Assembly (NCBI GenBank): GCA_934394815.1
Contig: CAKRRD010000020.1
Span: forward strand, 1-45,417
Source of the DNA: an uncultured Acetatifactor sp.
Lineage (GTDB): Bacteria; Bacillota; Clostridia; Lachnospirales; Lachnospiraceae
Reading direction: 5' to 3'
DNA length: 45,417 nucleotides
Positions 34,165 through 42,958 of this stretch are shown here, piece by piece. Positions within the stretch are counted from its first letter, which is position 1. Each line of letters begins with the position of its first letter. The notes below the pieces were generated by a model that worked only from the letters and a program-made list of their open reading frames with translations, was not told the DNA's origin and made no database searches. Both the position numbers and the translations under genes were made by a program.

Positions 34165-34863
34165 TCACCTTTCCTGTGATGAATCGCACACGTTAAAATT
34201 GGTATCTTTGTATTTTAACAGAGCTTCCGTCATTGCCGTTCCATAATCCTTCGTAAAATCCGTCAGTACCTTGTCGATCACGCTCTGTCCCTCCTCCTGA
34301 AAAATGGCCAGTACCACTTCCCGGTAGGACCAGAAGGAATGCGCACAGTGATATTCAAAGCTTTTCAGGCTCTCCGGATTCTTGCCTTTTCCGGCTCCGG
34401 CACAAATATCGCCGGTCAGGATCCTATGGATACAGCAGTCCGCCGTATGCAGTGTCTGATCCACCCGATACTGTAAAAAAGGATTAAAGCCTCTGGAGAT
34501 CGAACTGTCCAGATCCCTGCAGTACAGGGCTCCCGCCTCCGGAAGTCCCATCTCCTGAAACTGTGTGTACCAGGGACAACTGGTAATATGAAGGGTGCCG
34601 TCCTCAGCCTGTCTGCTCACATTGGCACAGCCAAGGGCTTTCACTTCCTCCGTATTGACCCATTCTCCGTAATAATTATAAGTCTCCTGGGTAAGCTCTC
34701 TGCCGTCCCGGATAGCTCTCTGGGCCATCCGCCGGCCCCTCTGCAGGGCATAATACTGAGTTGCATGCAGGAAAGCCGCCTTGCCGCGCTCTCCGAACTG
34801 CTCTGTCAGATAAACGTAATATTTTGCCGCTATGTACGCATGAACTTTTTCTGTAAAGCCCAT
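34165..34863 (-). CDS. L-2-amino-thiazoline-4-carboxylate hydrolase family protein (PF14196)
   Basis: A 232-residue cytoplasmic protein resembling the PF14196 family, whose characterised Pseudomonas member (AtcB) opens 2-amino-thiazoline-4-carboxylate to N-carbamoyl-cysteine. Supporting features are the helical N-terminus (YVYLTEQFGERGKAAFLHATQYYALQRGRRMAQRAI), HITSCPWYTQFQEMG near 95, and YRVDQTLHTADCCIHRI near 137-153. Many Firmicute members are annotated this way without proof. The ATG at 34863 follows GAGGTGA; a GTG 9 bases earlier lies inside that site. It lies between the ABC permease gene (25 bases) and the amidohydrolase, so imported substrate is its likely target. Confidence 0.7.
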   Translation of the reverse strand: MGFTEKVHAYIAAKYYVYLTEQFGERGKAAFLHATQYYALQRGRRMAQRAIRDGRELTQETYNYYGEWVNTEEVKALGCANVSRQAEDGTLHITSCPWYTQFQEMGLPEAGALYCRDLDSSISRGFNPFLQYRVDQTLHTADCCIHRILTGDICAGAGKGKNPESLKSFEYHCAHSFWSYREVVLAIFQEEGQSVIDKVLTDFTKDYGTAMTEALLKYKDTNFNVCDSSQER

Positions 34864-34888
34864 TTTCGTCACCTCTGTTCTTCTAAGA

Positions 34889-35779
34889 TCATTTCCAACG
34901 GATCACTGCCTTGCGCAGTAAAGATAATACTACGTTCAGCACGGTTACCACCACGCCGATCATCACAATGCCGAATACCACCTTGGAATAGTTGGCGAAA
35001 TCGGAATAGTACTTAATATACCAGCCAAGGCCGGAAGTACCGCCGATCATTTCTGCTGCCGTCAATACCAGGAAGGAAGTGGATACGGAGACGGACACAC
35101 TGTTGAAGATTCCGGGGAGGGAATAAGGCAACAGCACATGCAGGATCAGGCTTCCCTTGCTTAAGTTCAGCGTTCTGGCAGAATCCATGATCTTTCTATC
35201 AATCTCTCTCACTCCCAGTACCATGTTCATGAAGATGGACCAGAAGATCGTCAGTGTGATAACGAAAATGGAAGCTGCACGGAAGCTGGGCAGCAGAGCC
35301 ACCGCATAGGGAGAATAAATAATGGGGGGAATCGGGCTGATGACACGGACGATGGGCAGGATCGTTCCGGAAAGTCTGTCGGACAGGCCTACCAGCAGTC
35401 CCAGGCCTACGCCAAAGGTCAGTGCAATGCCGAAAGCTGCTCCCAAAAGGCGCAGGGAGCTTCCCACACCTTCCAGGATCTTGGCATAATCTTTCGTAAT
35501 CACATTGAATACATTTTCCGGTGCGGGATAAAGCATTGCATTCTTCATGCCCACCTTCGCGGTGAAATACTCCCACAGGATCAATACAATATAAACGATG
35601 ATTCCGATGTCACCGGACACCGTACTTTTTCTCTTGAGAAGCAGTCCCAGTTCGATCAGGACGACTACGATCAGGAATGGAATATAATTCTCGGTCTTCT
35701 CCACAGAAGGAAGCAGGATGAGCACCACCAGTGCCACAAACAAAATATGCGGTAATACTGTATGTATTTTGTTTCTCAT
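34889..35779 (-). CDS. SsuC/TauC-type ABC transporter permease
   Basis: A 296-residue inner-membrane permease with about seven hydrophobic helices. The cytoplasmic coupling loop is [27 protein letters not shown] (near 208-234), the EAA-type motif of BPD_transp_1 permeases. It resembles the nitrate/sulfonate/taurine permease group, which imports small anionic solutes. Its first codons overlap the ATPase stop codon by four bases (ATGA), so the two are made together. A PF14196 gene follows. The substrate cannot be fixed from this gene. Confidence 0.85.
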   Translation of the reverse strand: MRNKIHTVLPHILFVALVVLILLPSVEKTENYIPFLIVVVLIELGLLLKRKSTVSGDIGIIVYIVLILWEYFTAKVGMKNAMLYPAPENVFNVITKDYAKILEGVGSSLRLLGAAFGIALTFGVGLGLLVGLSDRLSGTILPIVRVISPIPPIIYSPYAVALLPSFRAASIFVITLTIFWSIFMNMVLGVREIDRKIMDSARTLNLSKGSLILHVLLPYSLPGIFNSVSVSVSTSFLVLTAAEMIGGTSGLGWYIKYYSDFANYSKVVFGIVMIGVVVTVLNVVLSLLRKAVIRWK

Positions 35780-36585
35780 ATTCCTTCACCTCCTTCAAAT
35801 TCGTTCTTCTGTTCTACACCGTCATAGTAGAACAGATCTACAATCTCTTTCCGTAAGCTTCTGTAAACTCCATCCGTGGTCAGCCGTTCACGGTTTCTGG
35901 GTCTTTCAAAGGGAACCTTCAGTTCCGTTTCGATCTTTTTATTCTTCATGAACAGGATGCGGTCGGATAACAGGATTGCTTCGTCCACATCATGGGTGAC
36001 GAACACGATGGTCTTCTTCTGCTCGGTGGAATCCAGGATCTCCAGCAGAAGATCCTGCAAGATCACACGGTTCTTGGCATCGATGGCACCGAAAGGCTCA
36101 TCCATCAGAAGAATCTCGCTTTCCATGGCCAGAGTTCTGGCAATGGCTGCTCTCTGCTGCATACCACCGGAAAGCTGGGAAGGGAATTTATACTCGAAGC
36201 CCTTCAGTCCCACTTTTTCCAGATAGAGCAATGCCTTTTCACTCAGTTCCTTCTTGGATAATTCCGGGAAGTTCTGTTTGATGCCAAACTCCAGATTTCT
36301 CTTAATGGTCATCCAGGGGAACAGGGAGTAATGCTGGAATACCACGCCACGATTCTTACCGGTACCGCTTGTCTCCACACCATCGATCAGAAAGCTTCCT
36401 TCCTTCTGGTGGTTCAGGCCGGCCAGTACACTCAGTATCGTACTTTTTCCGCATCCGCTGGAACCGATAATGCTGACAAACTCGCCCTCTTCCACGGAAA
36501 AGTTCACTCCGTCCAGAGCCTTATACACCGATCCGTTATTTTCACGGTAATCTAAAGATATATTTCTAAATTCGATCTTGCTCAT
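35776..36585 (-). CDS. SsuB/TauB-type ABC transporter ATPase
   Basis: A 269-residue cytoplasmic ATPase. Walker [10 protein letters not shown] (near 42-50), Q-loop [13 protein letters not shown] near 86, signature LSGGMQQR near 140, Walker [13 protein letters not shown] and H-loop FVTHDVDEA near 200 are all intact. The sequence belongs to the nitrate/sulfonate/taurine branch. It powers the importer with the permease just downstream (4-base overlap) and the lipoprotein receptor upstream (75-base gap). Confidence 0.9.
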   Translation of the reverse strand: MSKIEFRNISLDYRENNGSVYKALDGVNFSVEEGEFVSIIGSSGCGKSTILSVLAGLNHQKEGSFLIDGVETSGTGKNRGVVFQHYSLFPWMTIKRNLEFGIKQNFPELSKKELSEKALLYLEKVGLKGFEYKFPSQLSGGMQQRAAIARTLAMESEILLMDEPFGAIDAKNRVILQDLLLEILDSTEQKKTIVFVTHDVDEAILLSDRILFMKNKKIETELKVPFERPRNRERLTTDGVYRSLRKEIVDLFYYDGVEQKNEFEGGEGI

Positions 36586-36660
36586 CTTCGTTGCCCATAC
36601 CTTTCCGTTTTACAGCTATTCCAAAGTCTGCCGCATCCGGCTGCTTTTCCATACTGCTTA

Positions 36661-37788
36661 TCAATAGTTGGTTGCGTCGGACTCAGCCTTTAATTCTTTG
36701 TAGATTTCATTGTCGGGATCCTCTGCCAGCAGTTCGTTCAATGCATCGATGTAAACAGATGCATCAATGTAATCGTGCAGGTCTACGGTTCCCTGTGCGT
36801 ATCCGATATCAGTCATTGCCTCATAGAACTTCACGGAGTTCTTCACATCGGGATTGGGGCTTAAGCCCAGATGTCCGTAATTGTAGATCTGATCTTCCAG
36901 AACATCTTTATCCAGTTCAATTCCCTTCTGGGCTACTTCCAGGGTCTTCTCATGATCGGTCTGGATCAGTTCGTAAGCTTTGATGTTAGCCTTCATTGCT
37001 GCGACATAAGCGTCTCTGTTCTCATTCAGCTTCTCTCTGGTCGTAAAGATACGGCAGCAGATGTAATCCGGCCATTCATTCTCCGCATCCAGCTGGCTCA
37101 CAGGAACCAGTCCCATATCTTCGGCACTCTGGCGGAAGGTCAGGAAGTTGATACCCAGGTCTACCTCGCCCTTGACTACCGCCTGTGTTACGGTTGCCTG
37201 AGAATCCAGTTCCACGAACTCGATCTGGGAAAGGTCTACGCCTTTATCCTTCAGGATCTTACGGAATACGATGTCACCGGTGTTCAATCGGGAGACACCT
37301 ACCTTCTTACCTGCAAGGGTCTCGGTGGTGAATTCCTTGAATTCATCCGCTCTCTCGGGCAGTGCATATACAGTCTCACCTAAAGACATCTGTCCCCCGA
37401 TGATCACCAGATCCGCACCCTGATCTATGTACTGGATCACACAGGTAGCTCCTGCGGATACCAGATCCGCTTTATCCTCGATCAAAGCCTGTGTATTGTC
37501 GGGATTGGAATTGTTATAAGTAAACTGGGGATCGATTCCCTCTTCTTCATAGTAACCGCCGGTATAAGCAATCACGGAATCGATATGGCCGATGACGCTG
37601 TTGAATCCGAGAATTCTCAAAGGGGTCTTCTCTTTTGCAGTTTCTGTGGTGCTTTGGCTCTCCTGTGCGGTATTGCCTGCTGCCTCTGCGCTGCCTGCCC
37701 CGCTGTTATCAGAAGTGCTTCCGCATCCTGACAGTAATCCCACGGTCAATGCTGATGCTAACAAGATGCTGAATAATTTCTTCTTCAT
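36661..37788 (-). CDS. ABC-importer substrate-binding lipoprotein, SsuA/NMT1-like
   Basis: A 375-residue extracellular receptor. The signal peptide ends in a lipobox, LLSGC (Cys22), followed by a Ser/Gly/Ala/Thr/Gln-rich linker (about 23-52) that tethers it to the membrane. The bilobed domain starts at PLRILGFNSVIGHIDSVIAYTGGYYEEEGID near 56, typical of the sulfonate/nitrate/thiamine-precursor receptors (NMT1/SsuA). GGAGG precedes the ATG. It has its own strong promoter with a split operator-like repeat and is the first gene of the importer unit. The ligand is unknown; sulfonates, aliphatic amino-acid derivatives and thiazole-like compounds are all seen with this fold. Confidence 0.85.
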   Translation of the reverse strand: MKKKLFSILLASALTVGLLSGCGSTSDNSGAGSAEAAGNTAQESQSTTETAKEKTPLRILGFNSVIGHIDSVIAYTGGYYEEEGIDPQFTYNNSNPDNTQALIEDKADLVSAGATCVIQYIDQGADLVIIGGQMSLGETVYALPERADEFKEFTTETLAGKKVGVSRLNTGDIVFRKILKDKGVDLSQIEFVELDSQATVTQAVVKGEVDLGINFLTFRQSAEDMGLVPVSQLDAENEWPDYICCRIFTTREKLNENRDAYVAAMKANIKAYELIQTDHEKTLEVAQKGIELDKDVLEDQIYNYGHLGLSPNPDVKNSVKFYEAMTDIGYAQGTVDLHDYIDASVYIDALNELLAEDPDNEIYKELKAESDATNY

Positions 37789-37817
37789 AACGTTGTCCTC
37801 CTCGTTTTCCTACTGTT

Positions 37818-37875
37818 CCGATAGGTTTTGTATATTTATGTTTGTCACTATACTATCGGGTGACGCATTTGTCAA
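37818..37875 (-). promoter_or_regulatory. Promoter and operator-like repeat of the importer operon
   Basis: Perfect TTGACA (37870-37875), 17-base spacer and TATAGT (37847-37852). A 7-bp inverted repeat, CCGATAG (37818-37824) and CTATCGG (37853-37859), flanks the -10 box and start site with 28 bases between the arms, one arm lying in the promoter spacer and one in the leader. It is placed as expected for a repressor that bridges both sites. Confidence 0.65.
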
Positions 37876-37895
37876 TATCTTTTTAGAAATTTTTC

Positions 37896-38702
37896 TCACT
37901 TATTTTCCTCAAAATTCCTTTTTTCATAAGAATATTGCGGATTCAGCACCCGGTCATGTCCGCCGGAGATCTCCAGGGACGCTCCCGTGATGTAACTGGC
38001 TGCATCCGAAGCCAGGAATACAACCGGCTTTGCGATCTCCTCCGGCTCCGCCATCCGCCGCATCAGATTGTTCTGCATCAGGGAGTCAATGGCTTCCTTC
38101 GTAAATGTGGAAGCGATCAGAGGGGTCTTAGTATATCCCGGCATTACCGCATTGACACGGATCCCGTAAGCAGCATACTCTCCCGCTGTCGTGTTCGTCA
38201 GACCGATGATACCGGATTTCAGTGCCCCATATATGGTGGAACGGCCGCAGGTAGCACTTCTGGCTGCCAGAGAGGCAATATTGATGATACTGCCGCCGTG
38301 ATCCTTCATATGCAGATAGGCCGTCTGGCTTCCGAAGACTGCGGATTTGAAAAGGATCCCGATCAGATAATCCAGTTCTGCGTCGGTATAGATTTCGCCG
38401 GATCTGGGGCGGTTGGTGCCGATATTGTTCACCCACACATCAATACGGCCGGTCTTTTGTGCCGCCAGTTCTCCCAGTTTCAACATCTCCCGTTCCACAG
38501 AACCATCCAACGCATAGCCTGCGATCCGGTTCGCACCGTAGTGCTCTCCCAGACTGTCCACAGCCTGTGTCAGTGCCTGTTCATTTCTTCCGGAGATAGC
38601 CACGTAGGCCCCTTCCTGCAAAAAGCCTTCCGCAATGGCAAATCCGATTCCCTTGCTGGCTCCCGTTACTACGACTACCTTATTCTTTAAGCCCAGTTCC
38701 AT
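37896..38702 (-). CDS. SDR-family NAD(P)-dependent oxidoreductase
   Basis: A 268-residue classical short-chain dehydrogenase. The cofactor motif is TGASKGIG (14-21), VNNIG is near 92 and the catalytic Ser-Tyr-Lys set is IASLAARS with YGALK (YxxxK) near 160. An aspartate-free ISGRNE turn near 36-41 suggests NADP(H) preference. It lies 36 bases after the metallo-beta-lactamase-fold gene and 107 bases before the importer, with no terminator between, so the three could be read together. The substrate is unknown. Confidence 0.85.
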   Translation of the reverse strand: MELGLKNKVVVVTGASKGIGFAIAEGFLQEGAYVAISGRNEQALTQAVDSLGEHYGANRIAGYALDGSVEREMLKLGELAAQKTGRIDVWVNNIGTNRPRSGEIYTDAELDYLIGILFKSAVFGSQTAYLHMKDHGGSIINIASLAARSATCGRSTIYGALKSGIIGLTNTTAGEYAAYGIRVNAVMPGYTKTPLIASTFTKEAIDSLMQNNLMRRMAEPEEIAKPVVFLASDAASYITGASLEISGGHDRVLNPQYSYEKRNFEENK

Positions 38703-38738
38703 TTTTGCTTCCTCCGATCTTTCTATAACAAATTTATT

Positions 38739-39875
38739 TTAGCAAAAAAATGATACGCCGTCGCATTTCACCCAGCATACCGCTCCGAAGCCGTAGACGG
38801 TGGCTCCATACCGCTCGCCCTGTCCTTCTCTTAACTGCCGCAGACCCCGCAGCATTTTATGCACTGCTTCTGTAGGATCCGTCAGTCGACCTTCCCTGTG
38901 ACTGCACCACAGTTCCCGGATCCGGAGTGCACCTTCCTCTGCCGCCATCCTTTCCTGTAACCGTTCCAGCGAATCGATCCAACGGTTTACATCCGCACCG
39001 CTGCACATGGTGTAGTTCGGTCCGGAAGCTATGGCATCCCCGCAGATCAGAATCCTTTCCGGTTCGATATAATAGCCGAAATCCCTGGCCGAATGCCCCG
39101 ACAGATCGATGACGCGAATCCGTCTGTGCCCGATCTGGAAGGTCTTGCCTTCCGCCAGTTCCATGACCTGTCCGGTATAAAAGATTCCCGCGTTTTCCAG
39201 CGCCCCTTTGCTGCCCAAAAGCTTTTTGAACTGTGTACATCCTCCGGCATGATCTCTGTGTCCGTGGGTGAGCGCCAGCTGCCATTCACCGTGGGCGATG
39301 CCGTTCTGCAGTCTTTTCAGGTCACCTCCTCCGAATCCGCAATCGATCATCAGATGCTGGAAAGGTGCTCCCTTGATGCAATAAAACCGGGTGTATTTTT
39401 CCTGCACTACAGTGATACCGGGGAATGGTGAATGTTTCCGGTAGATCACCCGCTGTCCCAGACTTCTCTGTTCCAGTTCCTGTCCCGGCAGATCGATATT
39501 CATTTTCCCGTCCGGAATCTGAAAATCCAGGATGTCTCCGTCCTCTGCCCGGAAGAAGGCATCTGTCGGCAGCAGACTCTTCGGATAAAACACCAGCCCC
39601 GATAAATCACTTCCCTGTTCCCTGTTTTCCACCAGAAGAATACTGTTCTGCCGATATTCCGACGCGTTCCAGGCCTGCAGGAATTCCGGCTTTCCTTCCG
39701 CTGCCGCCGTGCGGATCAGAAGGGCAGTTTCCGTATTCAGACTGCCGCTTTTTAGTATTTGCGCCGCGGTCCGGAAGGAATCGCAGCATCTGCAGACCAG
39801 TCGTCCGGCAAACAGGTTCTCCGGGAGTTCACCGGCTCCCCTCTCTATTTCACTTTGGAATATGTTGCCTCTCAT
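38739..39875 (-). CDS. Metallo-beta-lactamase-fold hydrolase with N-terminal extension
   Basis: A 378-residue enzyme. The dinuclear metal site is complete: LTHGHRDHAGG (His204, His206, Asp208, His209), His261 in LSGHSARDFGYY, Asp280 in LICGDAI and a late histidine in WCSHREG near 330. About 150 residues precede the MBL core; they include CRCCD near 28-32 and are unlike any domain I can name. The family spans thioesterases, glyoxalase II and sulfur-dioxygenase-like enzymes. GGAG precedes the ATG. It heads the minus-strand run and shares a back-to-back promoter region with the Fe-S lyase. Confidence 0.8.
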   Translation of the reverse strand: MRGNIFQSEIERGAGELPENLFAGRLVCRCCDSFRTAAQILKSGSLNTETALLIRTAAAEGKPEFLQAWNASEYRQNSILLVENREQGSDLSGLVFYPKSLLPTDAFFRAEDGDILDFQIPDGKMNIDLPGQELEQRSLGQRVIYRKHSPFPGITVVQEKYTRFYCIKGAPFQHLMIDCGFGGGDLKRLQNGIAHGEWQLALTHGHRDHAGGCTQFKKLLGSKGALENAGIFYTGQVMELAEGKTFQIGHRRIRVIDLSGHSARDFGYYIEPERILICGDAIASGPNYTMCSGADVNRWIDSLERLQERMAAEEGALRIRELWCSHREGRLTDPTEAVHKMLRGLRQLREGQGERYGATVYGFGAVCWVKCDGVSFFC

Positions 39876-39982
39876 TGCCTTCTCCTTTTGTACCGTTTTC
39901 TCTTATTCCGGATTTCAAAAAACTGTTCTCCGATTGCAAACAGCTTTTACATTTTTGCTTTTCGTAATGTTCATGGCACTAT

Positions 39983-40047
39983 TTTATACATTTCATATAG
40001 GTTTTGTCAAGATTGTTCTTGACATTGGAAAAATGACTGCTTATGAT
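39983..40047. promoter_or_regulatory. Back-to-back divergent promoters built on a palindrome
   Basis: Plus strand: TTGACA (40019-40024), 17-base spacer, TATGAT (40042-40047), for the Fe-S lyase. Minus strand: TTGACA (40005-40010), 16-base spacer, TATAAA (39983-39988), for the MBL-fold gene. The two -35 boxes are the outer ends of one perfect inverted repeat, TGTCAAGA-ttgt-TCTTGACA (40005-40024). A protein bound there would shut both promoters. Confidence 0.8.
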
Positions 40048-40090
40048 AAAGAAAATACTTAGCCAGACATTTTTTAAGGAGGCGATTCCC

Positions 40091-41689
40091 ATGAGCAAAT
40101 TATTATATCCCGATTTTTTCAATGATGTCTTCGCACCGGTCATGCAGCCCGGCTCCTCCGGTTCCTTCGCCGGCACCTGTCGTATCGGGCAGACCGCCAG
40201 GCACTGTCTGAAAAGCGAACCGAAACGGGTACGGATCCTCTTCCAGCCCTCTTCCCACTTTTTTCAGAAGCTGGGAAACATGATGGATGACCGTGCCTAC
40301 CTCGGCGGTCTGCTGGGCTTCGATACCGATGATATCCGGCTGTTCTCCGCCCACGAACTGGCCAGAGAAAACAGACTGAGCTACGAATTTCTCGAAGGGA
40401 AGGATAATCCGTACCCTTCCAGCGTTACCTTTGAAATAGAAGGACAGGGAGGCGACCGGAGCACCCTGATTGCCACTTCCGTAGGCGGTGGACGCATTGT
40501 TGCCCATGAAGTAAACGGATTTCCCATCGACTGGCACGGCGATGCCTACGGCCTTCTGCTCTTTAATACCTCCCTTGACGGTAAGCAGGCTCCTTCTCTC
40601 TTCCCCGGCTGTTATTTACAGCATGTGGAAGGCACCGATGCACAGGGCAGGCACTTTTTATTTATCGAAACCACACAGGCTCCCGGGCAGAAGGTGTTGG
40701 ATTCTCTGGCCGCAGCCGGAGCCGAGATCCGTGTTCTTCCCCCGCTCTTCCGTGTTGTGACTTCTCCGGACAGACAGCCGCAGCTGTATACTACGGTCGG
40801 CGAATGGCGGGACTATGCCGACCGCCATGCCATCAGCTTTGTGGAAGCTGCCATCGCTTACGAAAAGGCATATTCCGGCTGGTCGGAGCAGGAGATCTGG
40901 GACTATTTTGAATATCTGTATGGGATTTTGTACGAACAGGTACATTCCTTAGACGGGGAGAAACTGGCGCAGGCCAAGGATACTCCCATGCTTCCGGTCT
41001 ACGGGAAGCTTTGGGATGCTCATGAAAAAAAAGACGGAATTATTCTGGACTCCCTGACCAATGAGATTGTAAAAAGAAGCCTGGCAGTCAATGCCAAGCT
41101 TCCCGGTGTGAAAATTGTTCCCGGCCCCATGGGAACCGGCGGCGGTTATCTGTTCAGTGCCATCGACGCCGTGGCCCAGAAGCAGAACACGCCCCATCAG
41201 AAGGTGCTGGAGGCTCTGGTGGTGGCCGCTTCTCTCGGTGCTCTTGCCTACACCCACAGCAATGCCACCGGTGCATCGGGCTGTGCCGGGGAGACCGGCG
41301 TCTGCAACGCCATGGGAGCCGGAGCCATCGCCTGGATGTGCGGAGGTGACGGTGTGGCAGTGGAACGTGCCGCCAGCATGGCGATCCAGGCCAGCCTCGG
41401 ACTGTTCTGCGACCCCATTCCCGGCGGACTGGAATTCCCCTGCATCACCCGTACCATCCGGGCTGCCGTTACCGCGCCGCTCTATGCGGAACTGGCTCTG
41501 TCCGGCATCGACCCCATCCTGCCCTATCACGAAGCATTACAGGTCATCGACAGACATTTTAAGGCCACGCCGAATGCCCTGCTCTGCGGCCCCACCTGTG
41601 GTGCCTGCACCGCACCTTCCGCCGGGAAATGTATGCGTTTCCTGGGGGAAGATGTCATGAAAGGAAAATTAAAATGGGAAGCACTATGA
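40091..41689 (+). CDS. Divergent single-chain Fe-S L-serine-dehydratase-family lyase
   Basis: A 532-residue protein with a beta-like N-terminal domain and an alpha-like catalytic domain fused, as in single-chain L-serine dehydratases. Cluster cysteines are visible at Cys398 (GCAGETG), Cys440 and Cys451 (CDPIPGGLEFPC), with spacings of 42 and 11 that I recall from characterised enzymes. The beta-domain motif normally GPSSSHT is replaced by PGSSGSFAGTCRIG (20-33), and the tail has an extra cysteine cluster (Cys499, 503, 506, 514). Substrate is therefore probably not plain serine; cysteine or another beta-substituted amino acid is possible. The ATG at 40091 follows AAGGAGG. Only one of two plus-strand genes in the window. 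Confidence 0.75.
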   Translation: MSKLLYPDFFNDVFAPVMQPGSSGSFAGTCRIGQTARHCLKSEPKRVRILFQPSSHFFQKLGNMMDDRAYLGGLLGFDTDDIRLFSAHELARENRLSYEFLEGKDNPYPSSVTFEIEGQGGDRSTLIATSVGGGRIVAHEVNGFPIDWHGDAYGLLLFNTSLDGKQAPSLFPGCYLQHVEGTDAQGRHFLFIETTQAPGQKVLDSLAAAGAEIRVLPPLFRVVTSPDRQPQLYTTVGEWRDYADRHAISFVEAAIAYEKAYSGWSEQEIWDYFEYLYGILYEQVHSLDGEKLAQAKDTPMLPVYGKLWDAHEKKDGIILDSLTNEIVKRSLAVNAKLPGVKIVPGPMGTGGGYLFSAIDAVAQKQNTPHQKVLEALVVAASLGALAYTHSNATGASGCAGETGVCNAMGAGAIAWMCGGDGVAVERAASMAIQASLGLFCDPIPGGLEFPCITRTIRAAVTAPLYAELALSGIDPILPYHEALQVIDRHFKATPNALLCGPTCGACTAPSAGKCMRFLGEDVMKGKLKWEAL

Positions 41690-41712
41690 TCTGGTGCTTC
41701 CCATTCATTTTT
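41673..41712. terminator. Bidirectional terminator between the Fe-S lyase and fucO
   Basis: AATGGGAAGCAC (41673-41684) and GTGCTTCCCATT (41694-41705) form a perfect 12-bp stem with T-runs on both strands. The lyase stop codon lies in the 9-base loop and its last residues (WEAL) are encoded by the stem itself. It also ends fucO transcription from the other side. Confidence 0.9.
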
Positions 41713-41739
41713 AATAGAAATTGGGGAATAGATAGCGGA

Positions 41740-42885
41740 TTACATTAACTTCCGGAACAGTCCGGTCAGATCCTCGATGCTTGCATCCTTGGGGTTACCG
41801 GGTGCACAGGCATCTGCATGTGCGGACTCAGCCAGGAAAGGAAGATCCTCTTCCTTCAGTGCTTCCAGCTTGGAAGGAATACCCACATCCTCCGACAGCT
41901 TGCGGACAGCGTCTACAGCAGCCTTACGATAAGTAGCCTGATCCATCTGATCTACGCCTTCCACTCCCATGGCACGGGCGATCTCACGATACTTTTCGCC
42001 GGTGCAGTCAGCATTGTATTCCATAACGATGGGAAGCATCATTGCGCAGGCAACACCGTGAGGAGTATCATATACGGCACCCAAGGTATGTGCCATGGAA
42101 TGTGCGATACCAAGACCTACGTTGGAGAAGCCCATACCGGCAATGTACTGACCCAGAGCCATGCCTTCACGACCTTCTTTGGTATTGGCTACTGCGCCGC
42201 GCAGGGACTTGGAAATGATCTCGATAGCTTTCAGATGGAACATATCGGTCATCTCCCATGCTGCCTTGGTGGTGTAACCCTCGATAGCGTGGGTCAGAGC
42301 ATCCATACCGGTGGAAGCGGTCAGGCCTTTCGGCATGGAGGACATCATCTCGGGATCTACCACGGCGATGATAGGCATATCATGAGGGTCTACACATACG
42401 AACTTACGCTTGCGCTCTACATCGGTGATAACATAGTTGATGGTAACCTCTGCTGCGGTACCTGCTGTGGTGGGCACTGCAATGATGGGAACGCAGGGCT
42501 TCCTGGTAAGTGCTACGCCTTCTAGGCTGCGTACATCTTCGAATTCAGGGTTGGCAATGATGATGCCGATAGCTTTGGAGGTATCCATGGAGGAGCCGCC
42601 GCCGATGGCGATGATATAGTCTGCGCCGGATGCCTTGAAAGCAGCCACACCGTTTTTCACATTGTCAATGGTGGGGTTCGCCTTAATATCGGAATAAATT
42701 TCATAAGCAAGACCTTCCTTGTCCAGCAGATCGGTTACCTTTCCGGTCACACCGAACTTGATCAGATCCGGATCGGAACATACGAATGCTTTCTGGAAAG
42801 CATGAGCCTTTGCTTCGTTTACGATTTCTGCGATTGCTCCGGCTCCGTGATAAGAGGTCTGGTTGAGCATAATTCTGTTTGCCAT
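41740..42885 (-). CDS. fucO: Iron-containing alcohol dehydrogenase, lactaldehyde reductase-like
   Basis: A 381-residue group-III alcohol dehydrogenase close to E. coli FucO (lactaldehyde to 1,2-propanediol) along its whole length: IAIGGGSSMDTSKAIGI near 95 (NAD site), PTTAGTAAEVTINYVITD near 138, FVCVDPHD near 162, TGMDALTHAIEGYT (Asp and His ligands near 194-198), GFSNVGLGIAHSMAHTLGA (His near 261) and TPHG (His near 275). All four Fe ligands are kept. No fucose or rhamnose genes are near, so it may serve any small aldehyde. AGGAG precedes the ATG. Confidence 0.85.
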   Translation of the reverse strand: MANRIMLNQTSYHGAGAIAEIVNEAKAHAFQKAFVCSDPDLIKFGVTGKVTDLLDKEGLAYEIYSDIKANPTIDNVKNGVAAFKASGADYIIAIGGGSSMDTSKAIGIIIANPEFEDVRSLEGVALTRKPCVPIIAVPTTAGTAAEVTINYVITDVERKRKFVCVDPHDMPIIAVVDPEMMSSMPKGLTASTGMDALTHAIEGYTTKAAWEMTDMFHLKAIEIISKSLRGAVANTKEGREGMALGQYIAGMGFSNVGLGIAHSMAHTLGAVYDTPHGVACAMMLPIVMEYNADCTGEKYREIARAMGVEGVDQMDQATYRKAAVDAVRKLSEDVGIPSKLEALKEEDLPFLAESAHADACAPGNPKDASIEDLTGLFRKLM

Positions 42886-42958
42886 GATACATAATCTCCT
42901 TTCGACATAAAAACGATCTTATTGATAATTTTATTCTAACTGTAAACATCGCATAAAG

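Noticed and set aside
34889..37788. Calling the importer a taurine or sulfonate transporter
   Set aside because: Only the broad nitrate/sulfonate/taurine branch can be recognised; no desulfonating enzyme is present.
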